Positions 7,005 to 14,195 of a stretch of DNA of 22,100 nt are shown here, piece by piece. Both the position numbers and the translations under genes were made by a program. Source of the DNA: UBA9676 sp036522155 (GTDB lineage Bacteria > Actinomycetota > Actinomycetes > Streptosporangiales > Streptosporangiaceae); contig DATDGI010000157.1 of the NCBI GenBank assembly GCA_036522155.1, positions 1-22,100 of the forward strand, written 5' to 3'. The stretch's first letter is position 1. Each line of letters opens with the position of its first letter. Below the pieces are notes generated by a model, which saw nothing but the letters and a program-made list of their open reading frames with translations, was not told the origin of the DNA and did no database searches.

Positions 7005-7280
7005 ATGACGAGCCGGGAAGAACTCGACGCGCTGTCCTCACGCGAACTGCACGACCGTGCCGTGCACCGGGCCATCCGGCACGCGGACATCGGCTTCCTC
7101 TGGGAGCTGCTGCGGGAACTGCCGGCCAGCGAGGCGGCGAGCGGGCGGACCGACCTCGCCACCAACGACATCACCCACGTCTCGGGCCTGATCTCGGACG
7201 CGCTCGCCTCCGGTGAAGGTGAGGGGGCCGACTCGCTGCGCCCGCTGTACCTGGATTACCTGGAAAAGCACGGCGGCTGA
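7005..7280 (+). CDS. Small conserved-looking hypothetical protein
   Basis: A 91-residue acidic, soluble, mostly helical protein that I cannot assign to a named family. It has no signal peptide or membrane segment. The composition (Glu, Asp, Leu, Arg, His) is that of a real folded protein, unlike the Gly/Pro/Arg shadows around it. The ELHDRAVHRAIRHADIGFLWELLRELPASEAA stretch reads as two amphipathic helices, and RPLYLDYLEKHGG closes the protein. It starts at ATG 7005 directly after a TAGGGT box, suggesting leaderless expression separate from the CBM2 gene 37 bases upstream. It ends 16 bases from the convergent CtaG-like gene, with no room for a large terminator. Confidence 0.75.
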   Translation: MTSREELDALSSRELHDRAVHRAIRHADIGFLWELLRELPASEAASGRTDLATNDITHVSGLISDALASGEGEGADSLRPLYLDYLEKHGG

Positions 7281-7296
7281 GCGGCCCGGCCCGGCC

Positions 7297-8310
7297 TCAG
7301 GCCTCCGCGGGCGGTTCCGGCGGGGGGACCGGGCGGCGCGGGCGGCCACCCGCCCACGAGCCGCCAGCGGCCCGGCCCGCGCCCTTGACCGGGTCCGCGC
7401 GGCCGCCACCGCCCCCGGAACTGGCCCAGCCGACCCGGCTGGTGGCCGACCCGCGCCCGAGCATCTTCTCCAGCGCGGCGCCCACGCTGCCGTCCTGGTC
7501 GATCATGCGGCGGATCACCAGGATCAGCGCGGGGACGGCCCAGAAGTCACCGCAGATCCACAAGATCGCGGCGCCGATCTGCTGGTCGGCGAACGGCGGC
7601 AGCCTGACCCCGGCGACATGGTCGTAGACCGGGTACCAGGAGACCTGGGTGAGGATGCTCATGGACATCGCCAGCACCCACATCACCACGTTGGTCGCGA
7701 CCAGGGCGAGCGCCTGCGCGACCGGTTCCATCCGCCGCCGGAACGGCGGGGAGGGGATGAACTGGAGCCAGAACAGCACCCCGGCGATGAAGAAACTGGC
7801 GTGCATCAGCCAGATGTGCACGATCTGGTTGTTCTCCGCCAGGTCGAACAGCACCGGCACATGCCAGGCGATCATCACCACGCAGAACAGCGTCACCGAT
7901 ACCCACGGGCGCAGCAGGAACCCGCCGACCGCGCGCAGCGGCCGTGACCAGCCGCCGCGCAGGGTGCCCCGGGTGACCGCCTGGCCGGCCCGGCCGGGCA
8001 GCCCGTCCAGCAGCGGCTGCCACGGGGCGCCCGCCACCACCAGCGTCGGCGCCGCGAACATCAGCAGCATGTGCTGGAGCATGTGGACGAAGAAGTAGTC
8101 GTCGGACCAGTAGTCGACGGGCGAGACCACCGACAGCAGCAGCACCACCAGCCCGCCGTAGAACAGCCACGACCGGCGGCGGCGCTCGCGGGTCCGCTCC
8201 GGCCGGGAGCGCCGGGCCAGCCGCGCCAGCCCGATCTCGTGCCAGACCACCAGGACCGCGACCACGATCAGGAACGGGTCGAACGACCAGTGATCAACCA
8301 GGTAGCTCAT
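7297..8310 (-). CDS. CtaG-like cytochrome c oxidase assembly protein
   Basis: A 337-residue polytopic membrane protein of the caa3-type CtaG family, which helps assemble or supply copper to haem-copper oxidases. About seven hydrophobic helices cover residues 10-285. Diagnostic segments are the early helix with WHEIGLARLARR, SPVDYWSDDYFFVHMLQHML with its conserved His pair (about 75-84), then APTLVVAGAP and WHVPVLFDLAENN. The last 60 residues form a Gly/Arg/Pro-rich cytoplasmic or exported tail not expected in the core family. The start is the ATG at 8310, with GAAGG just upstream and an AT-rich -10-like patch behind it. No oxidase subunit genes lie in the window, so the partner enzyme is unknown. 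Confidence 0.88.
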   Translation of the reverse strand: MSYLVDHWSFDPFLIVVAVLVVWHEIGLARLARRSRPERTRERRRRSWLFYGGLVVLLLSVVSPVDYWSDDYFFVHMLQHMLLMFAAPTLVVAGAPWQPLLDGLPGRAGQAVTRGTLRGGWSRPLRAVGGFLLRPWVSVTLFCVVMIAWHVPVLFDLAENNQIVHIWLMHASFFIAGVLFWLQFIPSPPFRRRMEPVAQALALVATNVVMWVLAMSMSILTQVSWYPVYDHVAGVRLPPFADQQIGAAILWICGDFWAVPALILVIRRMIDQDGSVGAALEKMLGRGSATSRVGWASSGGGGGRADPVKGAGRAAGGSWAGGRPRRPVPPPEPPAEA

Positions 8311-8322
8311 CGGCCTTCACTT

Positions 8323-8328
8323 CATATA
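8323..8328 (-). promoter_or_regulatory. Possible -10 box of the CtaG-like gene
   Basis: TATATG on the minus strand, inside a rare AT-rich patch (about 8319-8344), 12 bases before the start codon. No matching -35 is clear. The rest of the 234-base gap up to the protease gene holds one more AT-rich stretch (about 8470-8500), which may contain the protease promoter. Confidence 0.35.
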
Positions 8329-8544
8329 CCAAACGAATAAATTCCGGCCGGCCAACGAGCCGACGCTACTCCCTCGTCGTGGCCGGGCCAACCGGGCCGG
8401 GCCTGGGCGGGCCCGGCCGCCGGGTGGGCCGCACCGGCCAGTCTGGCAGTTCCCCGACCCACTCTCGCCCAATACGTCATTCACCTGCACAATTGAGGAA
8501 CCAGATCACTCGGCGCCGTCACCGGGTGCGGCACGGGAGGACGG

Positions 8545-9417
8545 ATGGCCACTGGCGGGCACAGCCAGGGCAAGCGCGGGGCGGGCGGGCCGTTCGGCCG
8601 CGCCAGCTGGCGGACGGGCCTGGCGGTGGCGACGGCCTGCGCCTTCCTGCTGATGACACCGACCGCCGAGACCGCGGTCGGCCTGGCCGCCAGGGTGGCC
8701 ACCGCCACCACCCTGTCGGCTCATGACCCGGGCGCGGGCATCCCGGCCAGCGCGCGTGTGTTCGCCGGGACCCCGGCCGTCGGCGCCCTGTTCACCGTGG
8801 GCGGCGGTGGGCTGGGCCGGCACTTCTGCACCGCGAGCGTGGTGGACAGCCCGGGCGGGGACCTGGTGATCACCGCGGCCCATTGCGTGACCGGCCGGGC
8901 GCCGGGCACGCTCGTCTTCGTGCCCGGCTACCACAGCGGGCGCGAGCCCTACGGCATCTGGCCGGTCAAGCAGGTGATCGCGGACAGCGACTGGCTGAAT
9001 TCCGGCAACCCCGATCATGACGTCGCCTTCCTGGTCGTCCACCAGCCGGGCAACGCCCAGCAGGTCCAGAACCTGACCGGCGCTGAGCGGCTGGGCATCG
9101 GCTGGCGGTCCCGGGTCTGGGTGCATGTCATCGGCTACCCCAACGCCACTGAGCAGCCGGTCACCTGCGCGAATGAGACCAAGCGGTTCAGGGCGCACGA
9201 GATGGAGTTCGACTGCGGCGGCTACACCGACGGCACCAGCGGCGGCCCGTTCCTGGCCCGGGTGGGCAGCGCCGGGACGGGCACGGTCATCGGCGTGATC
9301 GGCGGTTATGAGCAGGGCGGGTACCTCCCCGCGATCTCCTACTCCCCCCGCTTCGGGACGGCGGTCGAGAATCTCTACCGGACCGCGGTCAGCATCGCCG
9401 GCAGCCCCAGCGGCTGA
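8545..9417 (+). CDS. Secreted trypsin-like serine protease
   Basis: A 290-residue chymotrypsin-fold (S1/V8-like) protease. The catalytic triad is visible as His113 in TAAHC, Asp159 in DHDVAFL and Ser232 in GTSGGPF. Cys95/Cys114 and Cys208/Cys224 are placed for two disulfides, which suits an extracellular enzyme. The basic N-terminus and a hydrophobic run at about 24-38 act as signal peptide or signal anchor; a cleavage site near residue 50 is possible but not clear-cut. A propeptide of about 20 residues may follow. The start ATG at 8545 is preceded by GGGAGGA (8533-8539). The gene converges with the aldo/keto reductase with only 24 bases between stops. Substrate preference cannot be read reliably. 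Confidence 0.92.
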   Translation: MATGGHSQGKRGAGGPFGRASWRTGLAVATACAFLLMTPTAETAVGLAARVATATTLSAHDPGAGIPASARVFAGTPAVGALFTVGGGGLGRHFCTASVVDSPGGDLVITAAHCVTGRAPGTLVFVPGYHSGREPYGIWPVKQVIADSDWLNSGNPDHDVAFLVVHQPGNAQQVQNLTGAERLGIGWRSRVWVHVIGYPNATEQPVTCANETKRFRAHEMEFDCGGYTDGTSGGPFLARVGSAGTGTVIGVIGGYEQGGYLPAISYSPRFGTAVENLYRTAVSIAGSPSG

Positions 9418-9441
9418 CCCGCGCCCGGCCGGCCCGCCTGG

Positions 9442-10395
9442 CTACCGGAATCCGGCCGGCGGCGGGACGACGCGGTCCAGATCCGCCAGCTCGTCGGCGG
9501 TGGGCACCCAGTCCGAGGCGGCGGCGTTCGCTTTCACCTGCTCGGGCGCGGTGGCCCCGGCGATGACCGCGGCGCAGCCGTCCTGGGCGGCCAGGGCGCC
9601 GACCGCCACCTCCAGGATGGTGCGCCCGCGCTCGGCCGCCCAGGCGCTCAGCGCCTCCACCCGTTCGAGCTTGTCCTTCGTGATGTAGTCCCGGCGGCCA
9701 GCCAGCCGGGTCCCGGGGGCGGGTTCCTGCCCCCGCCGGACCTTGCCCGCCAGCAGGCCGTTGGCCAGCGGATAGTAGGGCAGCACACCCAGCCGGAAGT
9801 GCCGGGCGGCGGGCAGCACCTCGGCCTCGGCCCCGCGCTCGAGCAGTGACCAGTGGTTCTGGGCGGACACGAACGGCGCGGTCCCCCCGGCCCGCGCCAG
9901 GTGCGCGGCGTCGGCGATCTGCCAGCCGGTGAAGTTGGAGTGGCCCAGGTAGCGGACCTTGCCCTCGGTGACCAGCTCGGTGAGGGCGGCCAGGGTTTCG
10001 GCCACCGGCGTCTCCGGATCGGGGACGTGCAGCTGGTAGAGGTCGATGTAGTCGGTGCGCAGGCGGCGCAGCGACCCCTCGACCGCGCGCCGGATGTAGG
10101 CGCGCCCGCCCCTGGCCCCGGCGGCCGGCCCGTAACCCATGTCGGCCCCGAGGCCGCCGAACTTGGTGGCCAGCACCACCTGGTCCCGGCGGCCGGCCAG
10201 GACCTCGCCCAGCAGCTCCTCCGACCCGCCGTTGCCGTACGACTCGGCGGTGTCGATCAGCGTGATGCCGGCGTCGATGGCGGCGTCCACCACCGCCCGG
10301 GTACCGGCCAGGTCCAGCCGGCGCCCGAAGTTGTTGCCGCCCAGCCCGGTCACCGACACCGTCAGCCCGGACTCACCCAGCGCCCTGTACCGCAT
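9442..10395 (-). CDS. Aldo/keto reductase
   Basis: A 317-residue NADPH-dependent reductase with the (beta/alpha)8 aldo-keto reductase fold, soluble and cytosolic. The full catalytic tetrad is present: Asp48 and Tyr53 in DTAESYG, Lys78 in ATKFG and His123 in QLHVPD. The GLGGNNFGRRLD segment near the N-terminus and the C-terminal GATAPEQVKANAAASDW, which contacts NADPH phosphate in the family, are also intact. GGAGG lies seven bases before the ATG at 10395. The natural carbonyl substrate is unknown. It is divergent from the secreted beta-helix gene across a 364-base gap; nothing links the two in function. Confidence 0.92.
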   Translation of the reverse strand: MRYRALGESGLTVSVTGLGGNNFGRRLDLAGTRAVVDAAIDAGITLIDTAESYGNGGSEELLGEVLAGRRDQVVLATKFGGLGADMGYGPAAGARGGRAYIRRAVEGSLRRLRTDYIDLYQLHVPDPETPVAETLAALTELVTEGKVRYLGHSNFTGWQIADAAHLARAGGTAPFVSAQNHWSLLERGAEAEVLPAARHFRLGVLPYYPLANGLLAGKVRRGQEPAPGTRLAGRRDYITKDKLERVEALSAWAAERGRTILEVAVGALAAQDGCAAVIAGATAPEQVKANAAASDWVPTADELADLDRVVPPPAGFR

Positions 10396-10431
10396 CCGCC
10401 CGCCTCCGCCACCGCCGTCAGGATCGCCACG

Positions 10432-10437
10432 ATGCTA
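10432..10437 (-). promoter_or_regulatory. Possible -10 box of the aldo/keto reductase gene
   Basis: TAGCAT on the minus strand, 36 bases upstream of the ATG at 10395. It would give a leader of about 30 bases that includes GGAGG. No good -35 is seen at a standard distance. Confidence 0.4.
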
Positions 10438-10656
10438 CGGGATGGGCCGCGCCGGCCCGGCGCGGGCTGGGCCCGCTGGGCCCGCCCGCAGGCGGCAGGC
10501 GCCACGCCATGGCCCCGGGCCGGGCCAGCGGGTCCGGGCCAAACGGCCCATGGCCGGCCGGGCCGTCCGGCCCGGTCCCGTCCCGGCCACCCGGCCCACC
10601 GCCCCCGGGCCGACCGGCCCGGCTTAATAGGCCCGGGCCGAATGGACGGGTAAAAG

Positions 10657-10755
10657 GCCCTCCCGGAGACGGTACAAACGTCTCTGTGGCCGCCATGGGC
10701 CGCTCCCGGAGAGTGAGACCAGACCTTAAAAGGGTCGCACCAAAACCGGGGGGGC
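10657..10755 (+). promoter_or_regulatory. Structured leader that can mask the ribosome-binding site
   Basis: A hairpin with stem CGGAGACG / CGTCTCTG (10664-10671 with 10679-10686, one G-U pair, 7-base loop) lies in the leader of the beta-helix gene. The segment GCCCTCCCGG (10657-10666) is complementary over ten positions (one G-U) to CCGGGGGGGC at 10746-10755, the only ribosome-binding site, five bases before the ATG. A second copy of CTCCCGGAGA at 10703-10712 can pair over seven positions. The hairpin and the first masking pairing share bases 10664-10666 and so compete. Function is inferred from pairing only, and the transcript start is not known. It matches no riboswitch class I can recall. 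Confidence 0.4.
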
Positions 10756-10759
10756 AGTC

Positions 10760-11938
10760 ATGAGCGTTATCACAAGCCAGAAAGGCTATTCACAGTCACT
10801 ACCGGCCGGGTCCACCCAGGCGGACCCACAGACCGGCTCGCGTCCGGACGCGAGCCGTGGGCGGCGCCGCGGCTACTCCTGGACAGCCGCGGTGTCCGCC
10901 CTGCTTGTGCCCGTCGCGCTGGCGCTCGGCCTGCTGTTCCCGGCGATGGCCTCGGCCAGCACCCAGAACGTGGCCGCGGCCAGCGGCACCAGCGCCTGTG
11001 CCGGCTCCGGGGTGTGGGCCAACCTCGCCAGGTGCGGCTGGCCCGGCCCGTCCAACACCGGCCCGCAGCTGTCGAAGTGCCCGCATCACCGGCTGGCCCC
11101 GATGGGCGGCGGCCTCGGCCGCCAGATCGTGATCCGCACCTCCGGCGCGGTGATCAGCTGCCGCAGCATCACCGGAATGGTGTTCATCGAGGCCAGCAAT
11201 GTCACGGTGAAGAACAGCGCGATCATTTCCAACAGCGGCCGGACCGGTCTGGCCGCCAATGGCACCGCGGACATCACCGTCATGGACGGCGCCAGCGCAA
11301 CCATCGACCACGTCGCCATCAACGGGGACGACGGGGTGCACGCCTGCATCTGGCACCAGGGCACCCGGATGCTGGTCAACGCGGTGAACTGCTACAACGT
11401 AAACGACGGCATCTGGAGCTGGGCCGACAACGGCTACTCATCGACGACCGGCGACAACTTCACCATCCGCAACAGCTACTTCCACAACTTCACCCACCGC
11501 ACCTCGAACGGCCATGAGGACGGGTACCAGACCGAAGGCGCCAGCAACGGCCTCATCGAGCACAACACCTACCTGCTGACCGCCAACGCCGACAGCGACG
11601 TCGCCATCTGGGACAGCCTGCGCAGCGCGCACAACATCACGGTGGCCGACAATCTCATGACCGGCGGCAGCTTCGCGATCTACGCCGAGGACTACAGCCC
11701 GAACGCCACCTCCCCGGGCGGCGGCAACAGCGTCAGCGGCATCCGGTTCATCAACAACGTGTTCAGCACCCACGCCAGCGGCTGCGTCGGGCTCTACGGC
11801 GTCTGGTTCACCCGGCCCTCGTGGCCCGGCCAGGGCGGCCCGACCGACGGCTGGCACCGCAGCGGCAACCGGGTGCTGGAGACCGGCCAGAACATCGACG
11901 GGCACAACCCGGTCAGGAATGGGGTCCTGTGCCAGTAA
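10760..11938 (+). CDS. Secreted right-handed beta-helix protein (pectate lyase-like fold)
   Basis: A 392-residue exported protein. A long polar N-region with RGRRRG leads into a hydrophobic core (about 42-62) and an ASA signal peptidase site at about 64-66. The mature part shows the repetitive pattern of parallel beta-helix coils: VFIEASNVTVKNSAIISNSG, then further Asn/Gly-rich turns such as DNFTIRNSYFHNF, HNITVADNLMTGG and IRFINNVFST. This is the fold of polysaccharide lyases and related enzymes; the central NGHEDGYQTEG and DGVHACIW stretches contain acidic residues and His suited to catalysis or metal binding. No specific lyase family can be named, so the substrate is inferred to be a polysaccharide. 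Cys pairs agree with an extracellular location. The start is ATG after a run of seven G. Confidence 0.82.
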   Translation: MSVITSQKGYSQSLPAGSTQADPQTGSRPDASRGRRRGYSWTAAVSALLVPVALALGLLFPAMASASTQNVAAASGTSACAGSGVWANLARCGWPGPSNTGPQLSKCPHHRLAPMGGGLGRQIVIRTSGAVISCRSITGMVFIEASNVTVKNSAIISNSGRTGLAANGTADITVMDGASATIDHVAINGDDGVHACIWHQGTRMLVNAVNCYNVNDGIWSWADNGYSSTTGDNFTIRNSYFHNFTHRTSNGHEDGYQTEGASNGLIEHNTYLLTANADSDVAIWDSLRSAHNITVADNLMTGGSFAIYAEDYSPNATSPGGGNSVSGIRFINNVFSTHASGCVGLYGVWFTRPSWPGQGGPTDGWHRSGNRVLETGQNIDGHNPVRNGVLCQ

Positions 11939-11946
11939 GCAGGCTG

Positions 11947-11970
11947 GGCCGGCGGCTCACCGCCCCGGCC
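11947..11970. terminator. Hairpin between the beta-helix gene and der
   Basis: GGCCGGCGG and CCGCCCCGGCC can pair through nine base pairs with a 2-base bulge and a CTCA loop. It fills the 31-base gap between the convergent stop codons and touches the der stop. A two-way terminator is likely. Confidence 0.5.
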
Positions 11971-13475
11971 TAGCGCCGACCCGCCCGGCCAGTCCGGCCC
12001 CCCCGGCTGGCCGGGCGGCTTTGTGCCTTGGCCCGCAGGCGCATCGACACCTGCACCGGGCTGCCCTCGAAGCCGAACTCCTCCCGCAGCCGCCGCTCGA
12101 TGAACCGCCGGTAGCTGGCCTCCAGGAAGCCGGTGGTGAAGAGCACGAAATGCGGCGGCCGGATCCCGGCCTGGGTCGCGAACAGGATCTTCGGCTGGCG
12201 GCCACCCCGGACCGGCGGCGGCGTGGCCGCGACCAGGCCGGTGAGCCAGGAGTTGAGCCGGCCGGTGGGCACCCGGGTCTCCCAGCCCGCCAGCGCCGTC
12301 TGCAGCGCGGGCACCAGCCGGTCCAGGTGACGGCCGGTGACGGCGGAGATGTTGACCCGGGGCGCCCAGCGGGCGGTGTGCAGCTGCCGGTCGATGTCCC
12401 TGTCCAGCTGCAGGCGTCGGTCCTCGTCCACCAGATCCCACTTGTTGTAGGCGATGACCAGCGCCCGGCCCGTCTCGATCACCAGCGACACGATCCGCAG
12501 ATCCTGCTCGGCGAGTGGCTCGCTGGCGTCCACCAGCACCACCGCCACCTCGGCCCGCTCCAGCGCGCCCGACGTCCGCAGGGCCGCGTAGAAGTCGGCG
12601 CCCTGGGTGTGGCTGACCCGCCGCCGGATGCCGGCCGTGTCCACGAATCGCCAGCTGATGCCGCCCAGCTCGATCAGCTCATCCACCGGGTCGCGGGTGG
12701 TGCCTGCCACCGCGTCCACCAGCACCCGTTCCTGCCCGGCCAGCTTGTTCAGCAGGCTCGACTTGCCCACGTTGGGGCGGCCGATGAGCGCCACCCGGCG
12801 CGGGCCGCCTTCCCCGGCCGGCGCCTCCCGCGGCGCCTCCGGCAGCGCCGCCAGCACCGCGTCGAGCAGGTCGCCGCTGCCGCGCCCGTGCAGCGCGCTG
12901 ACCGGCCACGGCTCACCCAGCCCGAGCGCCCACAGCGCCGCCGCGGCCGGCTCGCCCGGCATGTCGTCGACCTTGTTCGCCGCCACCACCACCGGCTTCC
13001 CGGACCGGCGCAGCACCGCCGCGACCGCGTCGTCGGAGTCGGTGATGCCGACGGTCACGTCCACCACGAACAGCACCGCGTCGGCCGCCGCCACCGCTAG
13101 CCGGGCCTGTGCCGTCACCTGCTCGGCCAGTGCGCGGCTGGCCTGCCCGGCCTCCGACCCCGGGGACGGCTCCCAGCCGCCGGTGTCGACGAGGGTGAAC
13201 GCCCGCCCGCGCCAGGTCGCGTCGTAGGCCACCCGGTCGCGGGTCACCCCCGGGGTGTCCTGGACCACCGCCTGGCGGCTGCCGAGGATCCGGTTGACCA
13301 ATGTCGACTTGCCGACGTTGGGGCGGCCGACCACCGCCACCACCGGGGCCGGCGGCTCGGCCGGCCGGCCGCCGTCCAGGCCGGGGCTGTCCTGGCCGGC
13401 CAGGTCCTCGCCCCAGCCACCGTCGCCATCCCAGTCGCCCTCGTCCGGATCCCCGCCGCGCTCAGTACCGGTCAT
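11970..13475 (-). CDS. der: Ribosome-assembly GTPase Der (EngA)
   Basis: A 501-residue tandem GTPase needed for maturation of the 50S subunit. The first G domain has GRPNVGKST (50-58), DTGG (97-100) and NKVD (167-170). The second has GRPNVGKSS (232-240), then DTAGIRRR and NKWD. A KH-like domain at the end carries the typical FGFEGSPVQVSMRLR close, followed by a basic tail. An acidic Asp/Gly-rich extension of about 40 residues precedes the first G domain. I chose the ATG at 13475 because it sits two bases after the cmk stop; the open frame further upstream is Gly/Pro/Arg-rich and overlaps cmk antisense-like composition. It is the last gene of the block. No acyltransferase gene lies between cmk and der, unlike what I recall for Streptomyces. 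Confidence 0.95.
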   Translation of the reverse strand: MTGTERGGDPDEGDWDGDGGWGEDLAGQDSPGLDGGRPAEPPAPVVAVVGRPNVGKSTLVNRILGSRQAVVQDTPGVTRDRVAYDATWRGRAFTLVDTGGWEPSPGSEAGQASRALAEQVTAQARLAVAAADAVLFVVDVTVGITDSDDAVAAVLRRSGKPVVVAANKVDDMPGEPAAAALWALGLGEPWPVSALHGRGSGDLLDAVLAALPEAPREAPAGEGGPRRVALIGRPNVGKSSLLNKLAGQERVLVDAVAGTTRDPVDELIELGGISWRFVDTAGIRRRVSHTQGADFYAALRTSGALERAEVAVVLVDASEPLAEQDLRIVSLVIETGRALVIAYNKWDLVDEDRRLQLDRDIDRQLHTARWAPRVNISAVTGRHLDRLVPALQTALAGWETRVPTGRLNSWLTGLVAATPPPVRGGRQPKILFATQAGIRPPHFVLFTTGFLEASYRRFIERRLREEFGFEGSPVQVSMRLRAKAQSRPASRGGRTGRAGRR

Positions 13476-13477
13476 GG

Positions 13478-14182
13478 TTATCCCGCCCGCGCCGCGTCGG
13501 TCCGGGCGTCCCCGGTGCGCTCCCGCACTATGCCGGTGATCAGGCCAACCACCTCGGCCAGGCCCAGGCCGGAGGAGTCGATCTTCACCGCGTCGGCGGC
13601 CATGACCGTCTGCGGGGCGTCCGCCCGGTCCCGGCGGTCCTGCTCCCGCTGGGTGACCGCCGTGGTCGCGCCCGGGTCGGCGGCCGGATCGGTGCTGCGC
13701 CGGTGGGCGCGCACCTCCTCGCTGGCGGTGAGGAACACCTTGACCAGCGCGTCCGGGGCGACCACGGTGCCGATGTCCCGGCCCTCGGCGACGATCCCGC
13801 CGCCTGGACCGGCGTGGCGCCGGATGATCTCGCGCTGCTGGGCGATGAGATGCTCGCGGACCTGTGGCACCGAGGCGACCGCACTGACCGCGTTGGAGAC
13901 CTGCCGGGTGCGGATCGGGCCCGCGACGTCCATCCCGTCCACCGTGATCCCCGGGGCGGCCGGGTCGACCCCGACCTCGATCACTGGCTCGGCGGTGTGC
14001 CTGGCCACCGTCTCCGGGTCGGCGGTGTCCAGCCCGCGGCTGAGCAGCCACCAGGTCAGCGCTCGGTACATCGCGCCGGTGTCCAGGTACCGCAGCCCGA
14101 GGGCGCGCGCCACCCCGCGGGCGGCGCTCGACTTGCCCGATCCGGCTGGGCCATCAACGGCGATTACAAGGCGCTCGGTCAC
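13478..14182 (-). CDS. cmk: Cytidylate kinase
   Basis: A 234-residue cytidylate kinase that transfers phosphate from ATP to CMP or dCMP in the cytosol. The P-loop GPAGSGKSS (11-19) and RYLDTGAMYRALTWW (31-45) are diagnostic. The NMP-binding insert follows at about 70-110, with TRQVSNAVSAVASVPQVRE, and GGGIVAEGRDIGTVVAPDA is the conserved CMP-contact segment. Length is normal. The start is GTG at 14182 with no Shine-Dalgarno; instead a TAGCAT box ends seven bases upstream and overlaps the tyrA stop codon, so a leaderless internal transcript is possible. It lies between tyrA (10-base gap) and der (2-base gap). Confidence 0.95.
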   Translation of the reverse strand: MTERLVIAVDGPAGSGKSSAARGVARALGLRYLDTGAMYRALTWWLLSRGLDTADPETVARHTAEPVIEVGVDPAAPGITVDGMDVAGPIRTRQVSNAVSAVASVPQVREHLIAQQREIIRRHAGPGGGIVAEGRDIGTVVAPDALVKVFLTASEEVRAHRRSTDPAADPGATTAVTQREQDRRDRADAPQTVMAADAVKIDSSGLGLAEVVGLITGIVRERTGDARTDAARAG

Positions 14183-14189
14183 GGTGGCG

Positions 14190-14195
14190 ATGCTA
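14190..14195 (-). promoter_or_regulatory. Possible internal leaderless promoter for cmk-der
   Basis: TAGCAT on the minus strand begins with the TAG stop codon of tyrA and lies seven bases before the cmk GTG. This would let cmk and der be expressed apart from the aromatic genes. No -35 hexamer is apparent. Confidence 0.35.

Larger units (their letters stand above)
10396..10759. other. Divergent intergenic region, GGCCCGG-rich then structured
   Basis: This 364-base gap separates two divergent genes. Next to the reductase are its ribosome-binding site and a TAGCAT box. The middle (about 10,450-10,640) is almost pure G+C, dominated by GGCCCGG/CCGGGCC words, with many small palindromes such as GGGCC-AAAC-GGCCC. 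The last 140 bases are more mixed and hold a TTAATA patch (10,624-10,629), two direct repeats and a hairpin. Reading frames through it are Gly/Pro/Arg-rich artefacts and I call no gene. Confidence 0.6.

Noticed and set aside
10657..10755. Possible c-di-AMP or c-di-GMP riboswitch before the exported beta-helix protein
   Set aside because: Conserved core strings of these classes as I remember them are not present; only the pairing itself is reported.
10509..10763. 84-codon Gly/Pro-rich frame ending in an ATGA with the beta-helix gene
   Set aside because: It is produced by the GGCCCGG-rich gap and has no coding-like composition; the overlap is most likely chance.
13476..14051. Upstream extension of the der frame
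   Set aside because: It overlaps cmk entirely and is Arg/Gly/Pro/His-rich; the ATG right after the cmk stop gives a normal Der.
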